Of a stretch of 64,000 nucleotides of DNA, positions 36,226-44,923 are shown piece by piece. The translations under genes were made by a program, and so were the position numbers. Numbering within the stretch: position 1 is the stretch's first letter; the number at the start of each line of letters is the position of its first letter. The notes beneath the pieces were generated by a model that was not told where the DNA came from, ran no database searches, and saw only the letters and a list, made by a program, of their open reading frames with translations. This DNA comes from JADHLJ01 sp038146985 (GTDB lineage Bacteria; Pseudomonadota; Alphaproteobacteria; Thalassobaculales; Thalassobaculaceae): assembly GCA_038146985.1 (NCBI GenBank), contig JAYQSQ010000011.1, positions 62,001 to 126,000 of the forward strand, in the 5' to 3' direction.

Positions 36226-37593
36226 GGGCTCGAGCGTGGCTTCCGTTTCGCTGGGCGCCAGGGAAGCGGCGGGCTCGGGTGCGGGGTCGGGTACCGGCTC
36301 GTTCGCTGGTTCCGGCTCCACCGTCGGGCCGGCGGGAGCCTCCGGGAGGGTTTCGGCCACCGGCGTCTCGGCGGGAACCGCTTCGGCCTCCGGTTCCGCC
36401 GGCGCCGCTTGCGGAGGCACGGGAGGAGCCACGGGGGCCGGCGCCGGATCGGGCACCACCGTTTGCGCCGGCCGCGGCGGCGTCACCGGCTCCACCGGAA
36501 CAGCGGTGATCGTCGTCGGAGTATCCACGAGCGGATCGCCGGCACGCCCGCCGGTGATGATTTCCTCGTTGACCGGGTCCGGGCCCTGAGTGAACGGATC
36601 CTCGCGTGCGATCCCGGTACCGCCGGTCCCCCCCGGTTCCTCGAAGCCCGAGACACCGGGCTGCGCGCCACCACCGCCGGACTGGATACCCGTGTCGGTC
36701 TGAGTGCCGATGCGTTCGTCCCGGGCGGCCCGCGGCGCCCGCGTCGCGGTCCCGGAATCGTCGGATCCGCTTCGGTCGGCGCGAAGCGGGCTCCGCACCT
36801 CCGGCGCCGTCAAGCCAGCCCCGGCCCCGGTCCCGCCGCCTTCTCCGCCGGCAAGCGCGTCGTCCGCCGCGTCGGCCTCAACAACCTCGTCGGAGCGATC
36901 CCGAGTGGCCTCCGCACGCGAGTCACCCGTGCTTTCCGCCGCCCCACCCGTCTCGGCACGGCCGGCGTCTTCTCCCGAGGGCGCGTTCTGCCCGGAGGGC
37001 CCGCGCCGGCCCTGGCCGAGCGGGCTCATCGTTCCACCGGCGGCTTGAGCCCCGGCGGCCTGGCCGCCCGGACCCGCCTGGCCCGCCGTGCCGGGCCGCG
37101 CCGCCTCGGCGGTGGCGTTGGCCTCCCCTCCTCGGACCGCGCGGGCGCCGTCATCGCCGCGCGTCGCATCCCCGTCACCGTCCGCCGAACGACGTTCGCC
37201 ACGGGCAATGGCGCCGTCGAAGGTCACATTCTCGCCGCGCGCGCCGCCGTCGATCGTGTCCTGCTGCGCGGCATCCCGCGATATCGCCTCCAAGGTATCC
37301 TGACTATCGAAGGTCGAGGTCCGCCGTGCCTCGGCGGTCTCGGCTGCGGGATCGCGCTGCGAGCCCAGATGCACGTTGCCGTCGCCCGCCTGGCGGCTCT
37401 GCGCGTCCTGATCGGCATCCTCGCGCGGCATGTCGTTCGGCTGCCGGCCCCGATCGCGAGGCTGCTCCTCCTCCTCGGAACGCGGCGGCGCGATGTCGAG
37501 TTCCTCGGCATCCTCCGGTTTTTTTTGCTCGTCCGCCATGATGTCCCCCGCCAGGACGGCCCGCCCGCCCGGCAAACCCGGTAATTCACCTAC

Positions 37594-37622
37594 TATATAA
37601 AATTTTATTGAATTTTGATCAA
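37594..37622 (-). promoter_or_regulatory. Probable sigma70-type promoter of the RTX gene
   Basis: On the minus strand TTGATC (37617-37622) and TATATA (37594-37599) are separated by exactly 17 bases, close to a housekeeping promoter, in a strikingly AT-rich 40-base patch inside a GC-rich genome. It would give a leader of about 50 bases before ATG 37539. The patch also lies upstream of the divergent kinase gene. Confidence 0.55.
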
Positions 37623-37709
37623 GTCAGTTTTCTTCGATTTTTCGCCCTGATTACGGCGCCAACGGCCTTTCCATAGCGGGCTTTTGATGCTACCGCCAAG
37701 GCCAGTCGG

Positions 37710-38729
37710 ATGCTGGCGGAGACGATCTTGACCCTGCTCTCGCACGAACGCTACCTGAGCTTGCTGGATGCCATCGGCGGCCGTCGCATCGCGGTCATCG
37801 GCGACGTCATGCTCGACCGCTCGGTCTTCGGTACGGTCGAGCGGCTTTCCGCCGAGGCGCCGATCCCGATCATCGACGTGACCGAGGAAACCTATCAGCT
37901 CGGCGGCGCGGCGAACGTGGTCAACAATCTGAACGCGCTCGGCGAATTGCCGGTGCTTTTCAGCGTCATCGGCGACGATCAGGACGGCTACCGGCTGCTG
38001 GATCTGGTCGGCAAGAGCACCCAGGGCGAGCAGTTCATCTTCCCGGATGCCTCCCGGCCGACCACGGTCAAGATGCGGATGTTCGCTCAAAGCCGGCAGA
38101 TCGCCCGGGCGGATTTCGAGACCCGGGAGCCGGTCAGCGAGACGATCTGGTCGAAGATGACGACGATCCTGGACGACATCGCGCCCACGCTCTCGGCGCT
38201 GATCATCGAGGATTACAACAAGGGGCTGCTGCCCGCCGCGTTCATCGCCGAGATCCTCAAGATCGCCAAGCGTCACGATCTGATGGTGCTGGTCGATCCC
38301 AAGTTCGACAATTTCTTCGCCTATCACGGGGTCACAGTCTTCAAGCCCAATCTTCGCGAAGCGTCCGAGGCGCTGGCGATGCGGGTTTCGAATGATGCCG
38401 AGATCGAGACCGCGATCCGCACCCTGCGCGACCGCATGGAATGCGCCAATGTCATGGTGACCCTGGGCGCGCGGGGCGTGGCCCTGGTCGATTCCGAGGG
38501 CACCTTCTCCACCTTGCCGGCCTTCGTTCGGGTGGTGAACGACCCGGCCGGCGCCGGCGACACGGTGATCAGCGTAATGGCCTCGGCCATGGCGGCGGGA
38601 GGCAGCCCCCTGGACGCGATGGCGATCGCCAATTACGGCGGCGGGCTGATTTGCGAGAAGGTCGGCATTCAGCCGGTAACACCGCCGGAGCTGCGGGCGG
38701 CGATCCTCCGGCATGCCGGAACCAGCTAG
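37710..38729 (+). CDS. hldE: Heptose-7-phosphate kinase-like PfkB sugar kinase (RfaE/HldE domain I)
   Basis: This 339-residue ribokinase-family protein matches the kinase half of HldE, which makes heptose 1,7-bisphosphate in ADP-heptose synthesis for lipopolysaccharide. GDVMLDRSVFGTVERLSAEAP is the RfaE N-terminal signature, QLGGAANVVNNL binds sugar, KPNLREASEAL follows, and DPAGAGDTVISV carries the catalytic Asp. The nucleotidyltransferase half is absent, so the ADP-heptose step would need a separate protein. The start at 37710 (MLAETIL) is the first ATG of the frame; a later start is possible. It is divergent from the RTX gene. Confidence 0.8.
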   Translation: MLAETILTLLSHERYLSLLDAIGGRRIAVIGDVMLDRSVFGTVERLSAEAPIPIIDVTEETYQLGGAANVVNNLNALGELPVLFSVIGDDQDGYRLLDLVGKSTQGEQFIFPDASRPTTVKMRMFAQSRQIARADFETREPVSETIWSKMTTILDDIAPTLSALIIEDYNKGLLPAAFIAEILKIAKRHDLMVLVDPKFDNFFAYHGVTVFKPNLREASEALAMRVSNDAEIETAIRTLRDRMECANVMVTLGARGVALVDSEGTFSTLPAFVRVVNDPAGAGDTVISVMASAMAAGGSPLDAMAIANYGGGLICEKVGIQPVTPPELRAAILRHAGTS

Positions 38730-38781
38730 ATCCGCCCGGAGACGCCGGCGGCGGCGGTCGCAACAGCCCGGGTGACTGCCG

Positions 38782-41043
38782 GTGCCAAGCCCCACGATTC
38801 GTGACAGGGTGAGCCGGCGGTGCCTGCGGTTCCTCGTCCGCCGGCCCGCGCTGGCGGCGCTTCTGGCCCTGGCCGTCCTGGCGGCGCTGGTTCCGGGCCT
38901 TGGCGCGCTGGAGATCAAGACCGGTTATCGCGGCCTGTTCCACGCCGACGATCCGCTGCTGCGGGATATCGAGACGATGAACCGGCGCTACCGGTCGGGC
39001 GACGGGCTGCTGATCATGCTAAAGGCCCGGGACGGCGACGTTCTGGACCGTGGTGGCCTGACGGCCCTGAACACGCTTACCGAACGGCTTGCGGCGCTGC
39101 CGGAAACCCGCGCGATAGCCTCATTGTCGACCCGGCAAAGGATAATGCGCACGGCGATCGGCCCAATGCCGGCCGATCTGGTGCCGAAAAGGCTGCCGCG
39201 CGACGATACCGGCATCGCGGCGATCCGCCGGCTCATCCTGAGCGGCCCCGAGGCCGACCTTCTGGTAACACCCACCGGCGATGCCACGCTGATCCGGGCC
39301 GAGGTCACGCCGCTGGACCAGGACGGCCGGGCGCTCGCGCGCTTCATGCAATCCGTCGAGGCGCTGATCCGCGACGCCGAGGCCGGCGACCCGGATCTGA
39401 CTTTCGCCCTCGGCGGCCTGGTGGCCTTGAACAACGCCTTCGTCGATGCCGCCGAAAGCGATCTGAGACGCCTGTTTCCGGCGATGCTGGCTCTGCTGTG
39501 CCTCGGGCTTCTTCTGTTCACCCGAAGCCTGCGCGGCGTTCTGGGGCCGCTGATCGTTGTCATCGCGGCGGTGCTGGCGGCCCTGGGCGCGGCCGGCTGG
39601 CTGGCGATCCCGGTGACACCGATCCTGTCCATCGCCCCGACCATCATCCTGGGCATCGGCATCGCCGACAGCCTGCATATCCTGGTCGCCGCCGACCGGG
39701 CACGGCTGGCGGGCCGGAGCGCCGCTCCGGCGCTCTACCGGGCACTCCGCGGCAATCTCGTGCCGGTCGCGCTGACCACGCTGACTACCGGCGCCGGATT
39801 CCTCGCCCTGCTGTTCAGCAAATCACCGCCGTTCCGCGATCTCGGCCTGGTGACCGCGATCGGGGTTGCGACCGCTTTATTCTTCACCTTCACCCTGCTT
39901 CCCGCGATCAACCTCGCCGCACCGGGGAAAATCCGTTCCCGTCACGACCGCATGGGCGCGCGGATCGGCGGCGTGGTCGACGCGCTGCACCGCCGCCGGG
40001 TCCTGGCACCGGCACTGACAATGCTGCTTATCGTGATCGCCGGCTCGGGCCTCGCGACGTTGCGGAGTGACGACCGGCTTTCCGAGTGGTTCGACGACTC
40101 TGTCGCGTTCCGTCGGAACCTTGATTCCATACACGCCGCCTTCGGTTCGACCGAGCGGGCCTCCTGGGTGGTGCCGCTGCCAAACGGCGCCGAGTCGCTA
40201 GACATCAGGTTGCTGGAGCAACTGGATGCCTTCTCGGACTGGCTGACCGCGCAACCCGAGGTCACGGATACGGTCACGCTCGCCACCGCGCTTTCCGAAG
40301 CGACGGGAACCGGGGCCCCCGACCGAAATCTGGCGACCCTCAAACGCCTGCTGCGCACCGAAAAGGGCCGCGAAAGGATTTCCGCCCTGCTGGCAGGCGA
40401 TCTCGGCGAAACCCGAATCGTGGTGACCCTGACCAACGGGTCGACGCGTGCGCTGCTGGATCTCGCGGCCCGGGCACGGTCGTGGACCCGGGAACGGGCC
40501 GGCCCGATCAGCGCCGCCGGTCCCTCGGGTCCGGCCTGGAGCCTCGCCATGCTGATCGATTCGAGCGCCCGGGCGATGCTGAACGGAACCGTCGTCGCCT
40601 TTCTGGTGATTGCCGCCCTGCTGGGCCTGCTGCTGCGGTCCTGGCGCCTCGGCCTGGTCGGCCTGACGGCCATGGTGGTCCCGCCGGCGCTGGTCTACGG
40701 GATCTGGTCCTGGACCGGGCGATCCGTCGGGCTCGCGGAATCCGTCGTCGCGGCGACCGCGCTCGGGCTGCTGGTCGATGCCAGCATCCATATTCTCACC
40801 CGCTATCGGACGCCGGCGCTTCGGGCCCTCGACAAGACGCTGCGCGTGCGCCGGGCCTTCGAGGATTCCGGTCCGGCACTGGTCACCGGCTTCATCATCC
40901 TGATCGCCGGTTTCGCCGTCCTCACCGCCTCGCCGTTTAGGGGCAACATGCATTTCGGGCTGCTTACCGCCGCGACCCTGGCCACCGGCATCCTGGTTGC
41001 CCTGCTGGTACTGCCGCTCGGCGCGGTCAATCCACGACGATGA
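38782..41043 (+). CDS. RND superfamily / MMPL-type exporter
   Basis: This 753-residue membrane protein has the RND twelve-helix layout: one N-terminal helix, a large periplasmic loop, a five-helix bundle (LFPAMLALLCLGLLLF onward, with ILGIGIADSLHIL), then the repeat after about residue 405 with a second loop and a matching bundle (FLVIAALLGLLLRSW, ALGLLVDASIHIL). It belongs with MMPL/HpnN-like lipid exporters rather than drug-efflux AcrB, which is larger. GTG 38782 is the chosen start. Substrate unknown; it follows the heptose kinase by 52 bases and may share its transcript. Confidence 0.85.
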   Translation: MPSPTIRDRVSRRCLRFLVRRPALAALLALAVLAALVPGLGALEIKTGYRGLFHADDPLLRDIETMNRRYRSGDGLLIMLKARDGDVLDRGGLTALNTLTERLAALPETRAIASLSTRQRIMRTAIGPMPADLVPKRLPRDDTGIAAIRRLILSGPEADLLVTPTGDATLIRAEVTPLDQDGRALARFMQSVEALIRDAEAGDPDLTFALGGLVALNNAFVDAAESDLRRLFPAMLALLCLGLLLFTRSLRGVLGPLIVVIAAVLAALGAAGWLAIPVTPILSIAPTIILGIGIADSLHILVAADRARLAGRSAAPALYRALRGNLVPVALTTLTTGAGFLALLFSKSPPFRDLGLVTAIGVATALFFTFTLLPAINLAAPGKIRSRHDRMGARIGGVVDALHRRRVLAPALTMLLIVIAGSGLATLRSDDRLSEWFDDSVAFRRNLDSIHAAFGSTERASWVVPLPNGAESLDIRLLEQLDAFSDWLTAQPEVTDTVTLATALSEATGTGAPDRNLATLKRLLRTEKGRERISALLAGDLGETRIVVTLTNGSTRALLDLAARARSWTRERAGPISAAGPSGPAWSLAMLIDSSARAMLNGTVVAFLVIAALLGLLLRSWRLGLVGLTAMVVPPALVYGIWSWTGRSVGLAESVVAATALGLLVDASIHILTRYRTPALRALDKTLRVRRAFEDSGPALVTGFIILIAGFAVLTASPFRGNMHFGLLTAATLATGILVALLVLPLGAVNPRR

Positions 41044-42871
41044 CCTCGGGATCGCCGTCGGCATAGATCCGGGCCACCCCGTCCGACCGCGCCGTGAGGA
41101 CCGCGCGCTGGTTGATATAGCCCTTATCGGTGATCTCTCCGGCATCGATCCGCGGCGGCGTTGCGGTCAGAAGAACCCGGCGGATCCGGGTGCTGCTCGC
41201 CGGCAGATCGGCGTTATGGCGGGCCAGCCCCGTCGCCACGGCATCGCGCACCCGGGGATCGCCGAGAACCCGCTCGATCGCCGCGTCCTTCGGCAGATCG
41301 GGACACAGCGTGCGGCAGGCCTCGGCATTGACGAAAGCCAGCAGACCGATGAATTCCCGGTCATGTCCGGTCACGACACAGTCCTGGATCACCGGATCGG
41401 CCGCCGCGATCGCCTTGACCCGCAGGTTGCCGACCTGAACCCAGGTTCCGGTCGTCAGCTTGAAATCCTCGGCGAGCCTTCCGTCGAAGACCAGGCCCTG
41501 GGCCGGATCGTCCGGATCGGCGAAGCGCACCGCGTCGCCGGCGATGTAAAAGCCCTCCGCGTCGAAAGCCGCCTTGGTGAGCGCCTCGCTTTTCCAGTAA
41601 CCCGGCGTGATGTTCGGCCCGCGCGCCAGGATCTCCATTGTCCCGTCACGCGGCACGAGTTTCAACTCGGTACCCGGCAGCGGCAGGCCGATCACCCCGG
41701 CGCGTTCGATCGGATAGTGAACCCGCGTTACCGCCGGCGCGGTTTCCGTGGTTCCCCAGGAGGAGAACATCATCACGCGCTCGCCGCGCGCCGCCACCGA
41801 AAGATCCTCCAGACGCTGCCACAGATGCGGCGGCAGGGACGAGCCCGCATAGAAGACGGCGTCCAGTTGGCTGAAGAAATGGTCGCGGAATGCCGGATCG
41901 GCTTCCAGATGGGGAAGCAGCAGCTCGAACCCGCGCGGCACGTTGTAGACCAGGGTCGGCGCGACCTCTCGCAGATTGCGCAGGCTCGGCTCGAACCGTC
42001 CCGGCACCGGGCGTCCGGCATCAATATAGAGCGACCCGCCGTTCCGCAGGATGGTGTGGAAATCGTGATTGCCGCCGAAGGTATGGCTCCAGGGAAGCCA
42101 GTCGACCAGCACCGGCGGGTACTCGGCGAGGAACGGCCAAACGGCCGCGATCTGCTCCTGATTGGTGGTCATCATGCGCTGGGTGTTGATCACCCCCTTG
42201 GGCGTGCCGGTGGACCCGGAAGTGAACAGGATCTTGCCCACGGTGTCCGGGCCCACCGCCGCGAAGGCGCGCGCGACCGCGTCGGTGGGCAAGGTCGCGA
42301 GCATGTCGGCGAAAGCCGTGGCGCCCGGCAGGGGCTCCGCCGCCGCGACGATGCCGGCACCGCCAAAATCGACGGTTTCAAGCGCCCGGCGGAACGCCTC
42401 GCCGTTTTCGACGAAAACCAGGCCTGGCGCCACCAGCCCGACGATATGGCGGAGCTTCTCGAAATCCTGGGAAAGCAGCGAGTAGGCCGGCGAGACCGGC
42501 ACCACAGGCACGCCGACATGCAGCGCCCCGAGGGTAAGCTGTGCCTGGGCGAGACTGTTGTCGGAAAGGACCATCACCGGCCGCGCCGGGCCGAGGCCAC
42601 GGTCCAGCAGGGCCTGTCCGAGCGACCGCGCCGAGTCCAGCGCCGCGCGGTAGCCAAGCCGGACCCAGTCGCCAGCCCCGCCCTCTCCACGCTCGGCAAG
42701 AAAGGTTGCCTCGGGAGTGCGGTCCGCCCATTGCTCAAGCCAGACTCCGACCGCGCGCGGCGCCGGCGGCAATTGGATCGGCGAGGTCAGGATCATCGAG
42801 CCGTCGGCGCGGCGGTCAACCCGCACGTCGGCCGGCGCCAGCGTGAGCCGGCTGAAAGGCGGTTTGGTCAT
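41027..42871 (-). CDS. Feruloyl-CoA synthase-like AMP-dependent ligase
   Basis: This 614-residue ANL ligase (from MTKPPFSRLTLAP) is of feruloyl-CoA synthase type: FTSGSTGTPKGVINTQRMM is the ATP loop, SSWGTTETAPAV is the adenylate motif and FYIAGDAVRFADPDD has the hinge Asp. The family activates hydroxycinnamates such as ferulate for side-chain cleavage to vanillin-type products, but the matching hydratase-lyase is not nearby, so the acid is unproven. Its stop overlaps the convergent RND gene end by 17 bases. It starts two bases after the DapA-like gene stop. Confidence 0.85.
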   Translation of the reverse strand: MTKPPFSRLTLAPADVRVDRRADGSMILTSPIQLPPAPRAVGVWLEQWADRTPEATFLAERGEGGAGDWVRLGYRAALDSARSLGQALLDRGLGPARPVMVLSDNSLAQAQLTLGALHVGVPVVPVSPAYSLLSQDFEKLRHIVGLVAPGLVFVENGEAFRRALETVDFGGAGIVAAAEPLPGATAFADMLATLPTDAVARAFAAVGPDTVGKILFTSGSTGTPKGVINTQRMMTTNQEQIAAVWPFLAEYPPVLVDWLPWSHTFGGNHDFHTILRNGGSLYIDAGRPVPGRFEPSLRNLREVAPTLVYNVPRGFELLLPHLEADPAFRDHFFSQLDAVFYAGSSLPPHLWQRLEDLSVAARGERVMMFSSWGTTETAPAVTRVHYPIERAGVIGLPLPGTELKLVPRDGTMEILARGPNITPGYWKSEALTKAAFDAEGFYIAGDAVRFADPDDPAQGLVFDGRLAEDFKLTTGTWVQVGNLRVKAIAAADPVIQDCVVTGHDREFIGLLAFVNAEACRTLCPDLPKDAAIERVLGDPRVRDAVATGLARHNADLPASSTRIRRVLLTATPPRIDAGEITDKGYINQRAVLTARSDGVARIYADGDPEVIVVD

Positions 42872-42873
42872 GG

Positions 42874-43977
42874 TTACGCGACCCGGCTGCTGGGGGTTCC
42901 GGCATGCGCCGACGGCGTATCGAGCCATCGCTTCAGATTGCCGGCGACGAAACCGTCATCGGCAAGATCCGGATAGGCCGCGCGGACGCGATCGATCTCG
43001 GCCGCCTGGCCCGGGCTCATGGCTTCGTCGGGGTCCAGCAGCACGAGATTGTCCAGCAGGCCCTGACGGCGCAGCACCTCGTGGCAACCGGCGATGCAGC
43101 CATGGAAGTCGTTCGCCGCGTCGAAGAAGGCGGCATTGCAGTCGGTGACCCGGGCATCCTCGGCCAGCAGCGCCGCCGGAATGTCGCCGCGCGCCACCGC
43201 CGCATGGCATTGCTCCAGCAGGCGCACCGCTGAGGAGGTCCAAACACACCAGTGGCCGAGCAGGCCGCCGACGATCCGCACCTCGATCGCCTTGCCGTCC
43301 CGTTGCAGGGTGAAGGGCGTCAGCAAGTCGGCGACGATGTGGTCGTCATTGCCGGTATAGAGCGCGATCCGATCCTCGGCGCCGGCCGCGACCACGCCGC
43401 GCAGCACGTCAAGGGTCCGGTAGCGGTTGAAGGGCGCGATCTTGATCGCCACGACATTGTCGATTTCCGCGAACCGGCGCCAGAAATCCGCCGACAGAAC
43501 CCGACCGCCCACCGCCGGCTGGAGATAGAAGCCGACCAGGGGAATTTCGGCGGCCAAGGTCCGGCAATGGGTGACGATCTCGTCATCGCCGGCACTGGCG
43601 AAGGCCGCGAGGCTGAGCAGCCCGGCGTGATAGCCGAGATCGAGTGCCAGCCGTGCCTCGGAGAGCGCCTGTTCAGTCCGCCCCGCCAGCCCGGCGATCC
43701 GCACCAGCGGCCGGTCGGTCCAGCCGTCCATTTCCTCGGCGGCGGCGCGCAGCACAGGCTCGTACAACCCGACCTCGCGGATCGCGAACTGGGTGGTATG
43801 CACCCCGACCGCGAGCCCGCCCGCCCCGGCGTCGATATAGTAGCGGCTCAAGGCCCGCTGACGGCGCTCATCCAGGCTCCTGTTGGCGCGCAACGCCAGG
43901 GGATGCGCCGGGATCACGACGCCCCGGCGCAAGGCGGAGAGAACCTCCCCAGGAAGATCGCCGCGATGCAACCCCAT
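42874..43977 (-). CDS. Dihydrodipicolinate synthase family (DapA-like) aldolase
   Basis: This 367-residue TIM-barrel protein is of the DHDPS/N-acetylneuraminate lyase type. VVIPAHPLAL opens the barrel, GAGGLAVGVHTTQF fits the substrate-binding loop, and NVVAIKIAPFNR carries the Schiff-base Lys. It is longer than true DapA (about 290 residues) with extra C-terminal helices, so it probably acts in sugar-acid or aromatic catabolism. The gene is coupled to the feruloyl-CoA synthase-like gene two bases downstream. Confidence 0.82.
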   Translation of the reverse strand: MGLHRGDLPGEVLSALRRGVVIPAHPLALRANRSLDERRQRALSRYYIDAGAGGLAVGVHTTQFAIREVGLYEPVLRAAAEEMDGWTDRPLVRIAGLAGRTEQALSEARLALDLGYHAGLLSLAAFASAGDDEIVTHCRTLAAEIPLVGFYLQPAVGGRVLSADFWRRFAEIDNVVAIKIAPFNRYRTLDVLRGVVAAGAEDRIALYTGNDDHIVADLLTPFTLQRDGKAIEVRIVGGLLGHWCVWTSSAVRLLEQCHAAVARGDIPAALLAEDARVTDCNAAFFDAANDFHGCIAGCHEVLRRQGLLDNLVLLDPDEAMSPGQAAEIDRVRAAYPDLADDGFVAGNLKRWLDTPSAHAGTPSSRVA

Positions 43978-44053
43978 GAACGGTGCCTCTTTTGTTTCTT
44001 CAACGCCCCGAGTTTACGCCGCCGGAACGCGCGACGCCAAGTAATCCATACTT

Positions 44054-44923
44054 TCACCCCAGTTCAGGACCGGTGATCGCAAAGACCCGTTCGGGATCAT
44101 CGGCGGGCCGACTCCGCCCCAGCAGCATTCTGGTATAGGGCCGTTGAGCGGCAAACCCGGACCGCTCCAGCCACCCGATGAAGCCGGCATGGTGGTCCGG
44201 AACATCGATCATCACCGGTCCTGTGCTTCGGCCGAGCGCCGCCTTGGCAAGCGCGAGGGCGACCTCGGGACGTTCCGCGACCACCGGGCCGAGCTGACCG
44301 GCGCCGCGCCCGTCGCGGCCAAGGCAGAAGCCGTCCCCGGCCTCCGAAACCCAGGCCCGGGCCGGGGCCCGGCGCAACAGATCCGCCAGCAACCCCAGAC
44401 GGTCGGCCCCAAAGGCCTGGCGGTCCAGCGCGGCGAGATCCGAAAGATCGCCGGCGGTCATCGGCCGGCAGGCGACCGGCGCCGGCACCTCGCACGCGGT
44501 CACCTGCTCGGCACGGAAACGGGTCAGGCCGTAGATATCGTTGAAACCCAGCGGTCCATAGACCGTCCGCCCCGCCGGCGTCGCGTCAAGCCCGGGCACC
44601 TTGCCCGCGGCCTTCAGCGCCTCGATGGAGCGCGCCATCAGCGCGCTGGCGATACCGCGCCGCTGCCAGGCCCCGGTCACCAGCACCATCGAAATCCAGC
44701 CGAACGCGCCCGTCCCCGGCAGGGTCAACGCGGTCGCCACGACGCGCTCCGTTTCATCCGTGCAGGCCCATCCCCGGCCCGCCCGGATCATCCACGCCCA
44801 ATCCTCGTCGATCTGGTTCCAGCCCGCCTCCTCGGACAGGGCGAGACCCGCCCCGATGTCCTGCGGACCCAGCGGTCTGATCCGGATCCCCCCGGGCAGC
44901 CGCTCGGACTCAGTAGCTGCCAT
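44054..44923 (-). CDS. GNAT family N-acetyltransferase
   Basis: This 289-residue protein from MAATESERLP has an N-terminal GNAT domain with the acetyl-CoA loop (VTGAWQRRGIASALM, matching Q/RxxGxG/A) and a C-terminal domain resembling Acetyltransf_18 (YitH-type). The substrate is unknown. Its first codons overlap the epimerase 3' end by 14 bases, showing coupled translation. The 76-base gap to the DapA-like gene is unannotated. Confidence 0.8.
   Translation of the reverse strand: MAATESERLPGGIRIRPLGPQDIGAGLALSEEAGWNQIDEDWAWMIRAGRGWACTDETERVVATALTLPGTGAFGWISMVLVTGAWQRRGIASALMARSIEALKAAGKVPGLDATPAGRTVYGPLGFNDIYGLTRFRAEQVTACEVPAPVACRPMTAGDLSDLAALDRQAFGADRLGLLADLLRRAPARAWVSEAGDGFCLGRDGRGAGQLGPVVAERPEVALALAKAALGRSTGPVMIDVPDHHAGFIGWLERSGFAAQRPYTRMLLGRSRPADDPERVFAITGPELG

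Larger units (their letters stand above)
33530..37539 (-). pseudogene. RTX-repeat secreted protein gene, frameshifted and decayed at the 3' end
   Basis: From ATG 37539 (MADEQKKPEDAEEL, preceded by GGGGGACATC) the gene encodes a hydrophilic protein: about 400 residues of low-complexity disordered sequence, then a Pro/Glu/Thr-rich repeat zone, then calcium-binding RTX nonapeptides (GGxGxDxUx). The reading frame breaks at 35650: the original frame ends at 35257 and the RTX frame continues to 34421. Past 34450 the repeats persist but are split by many indels, ending near the IS element. No C-terminal secretion signal is visible. An intact parent would have been a type I secreted RTX adhesin or surface-layer-type protein. 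The ABC exporter across the IS element is the likely secretion partner. Confidence 0.8.
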
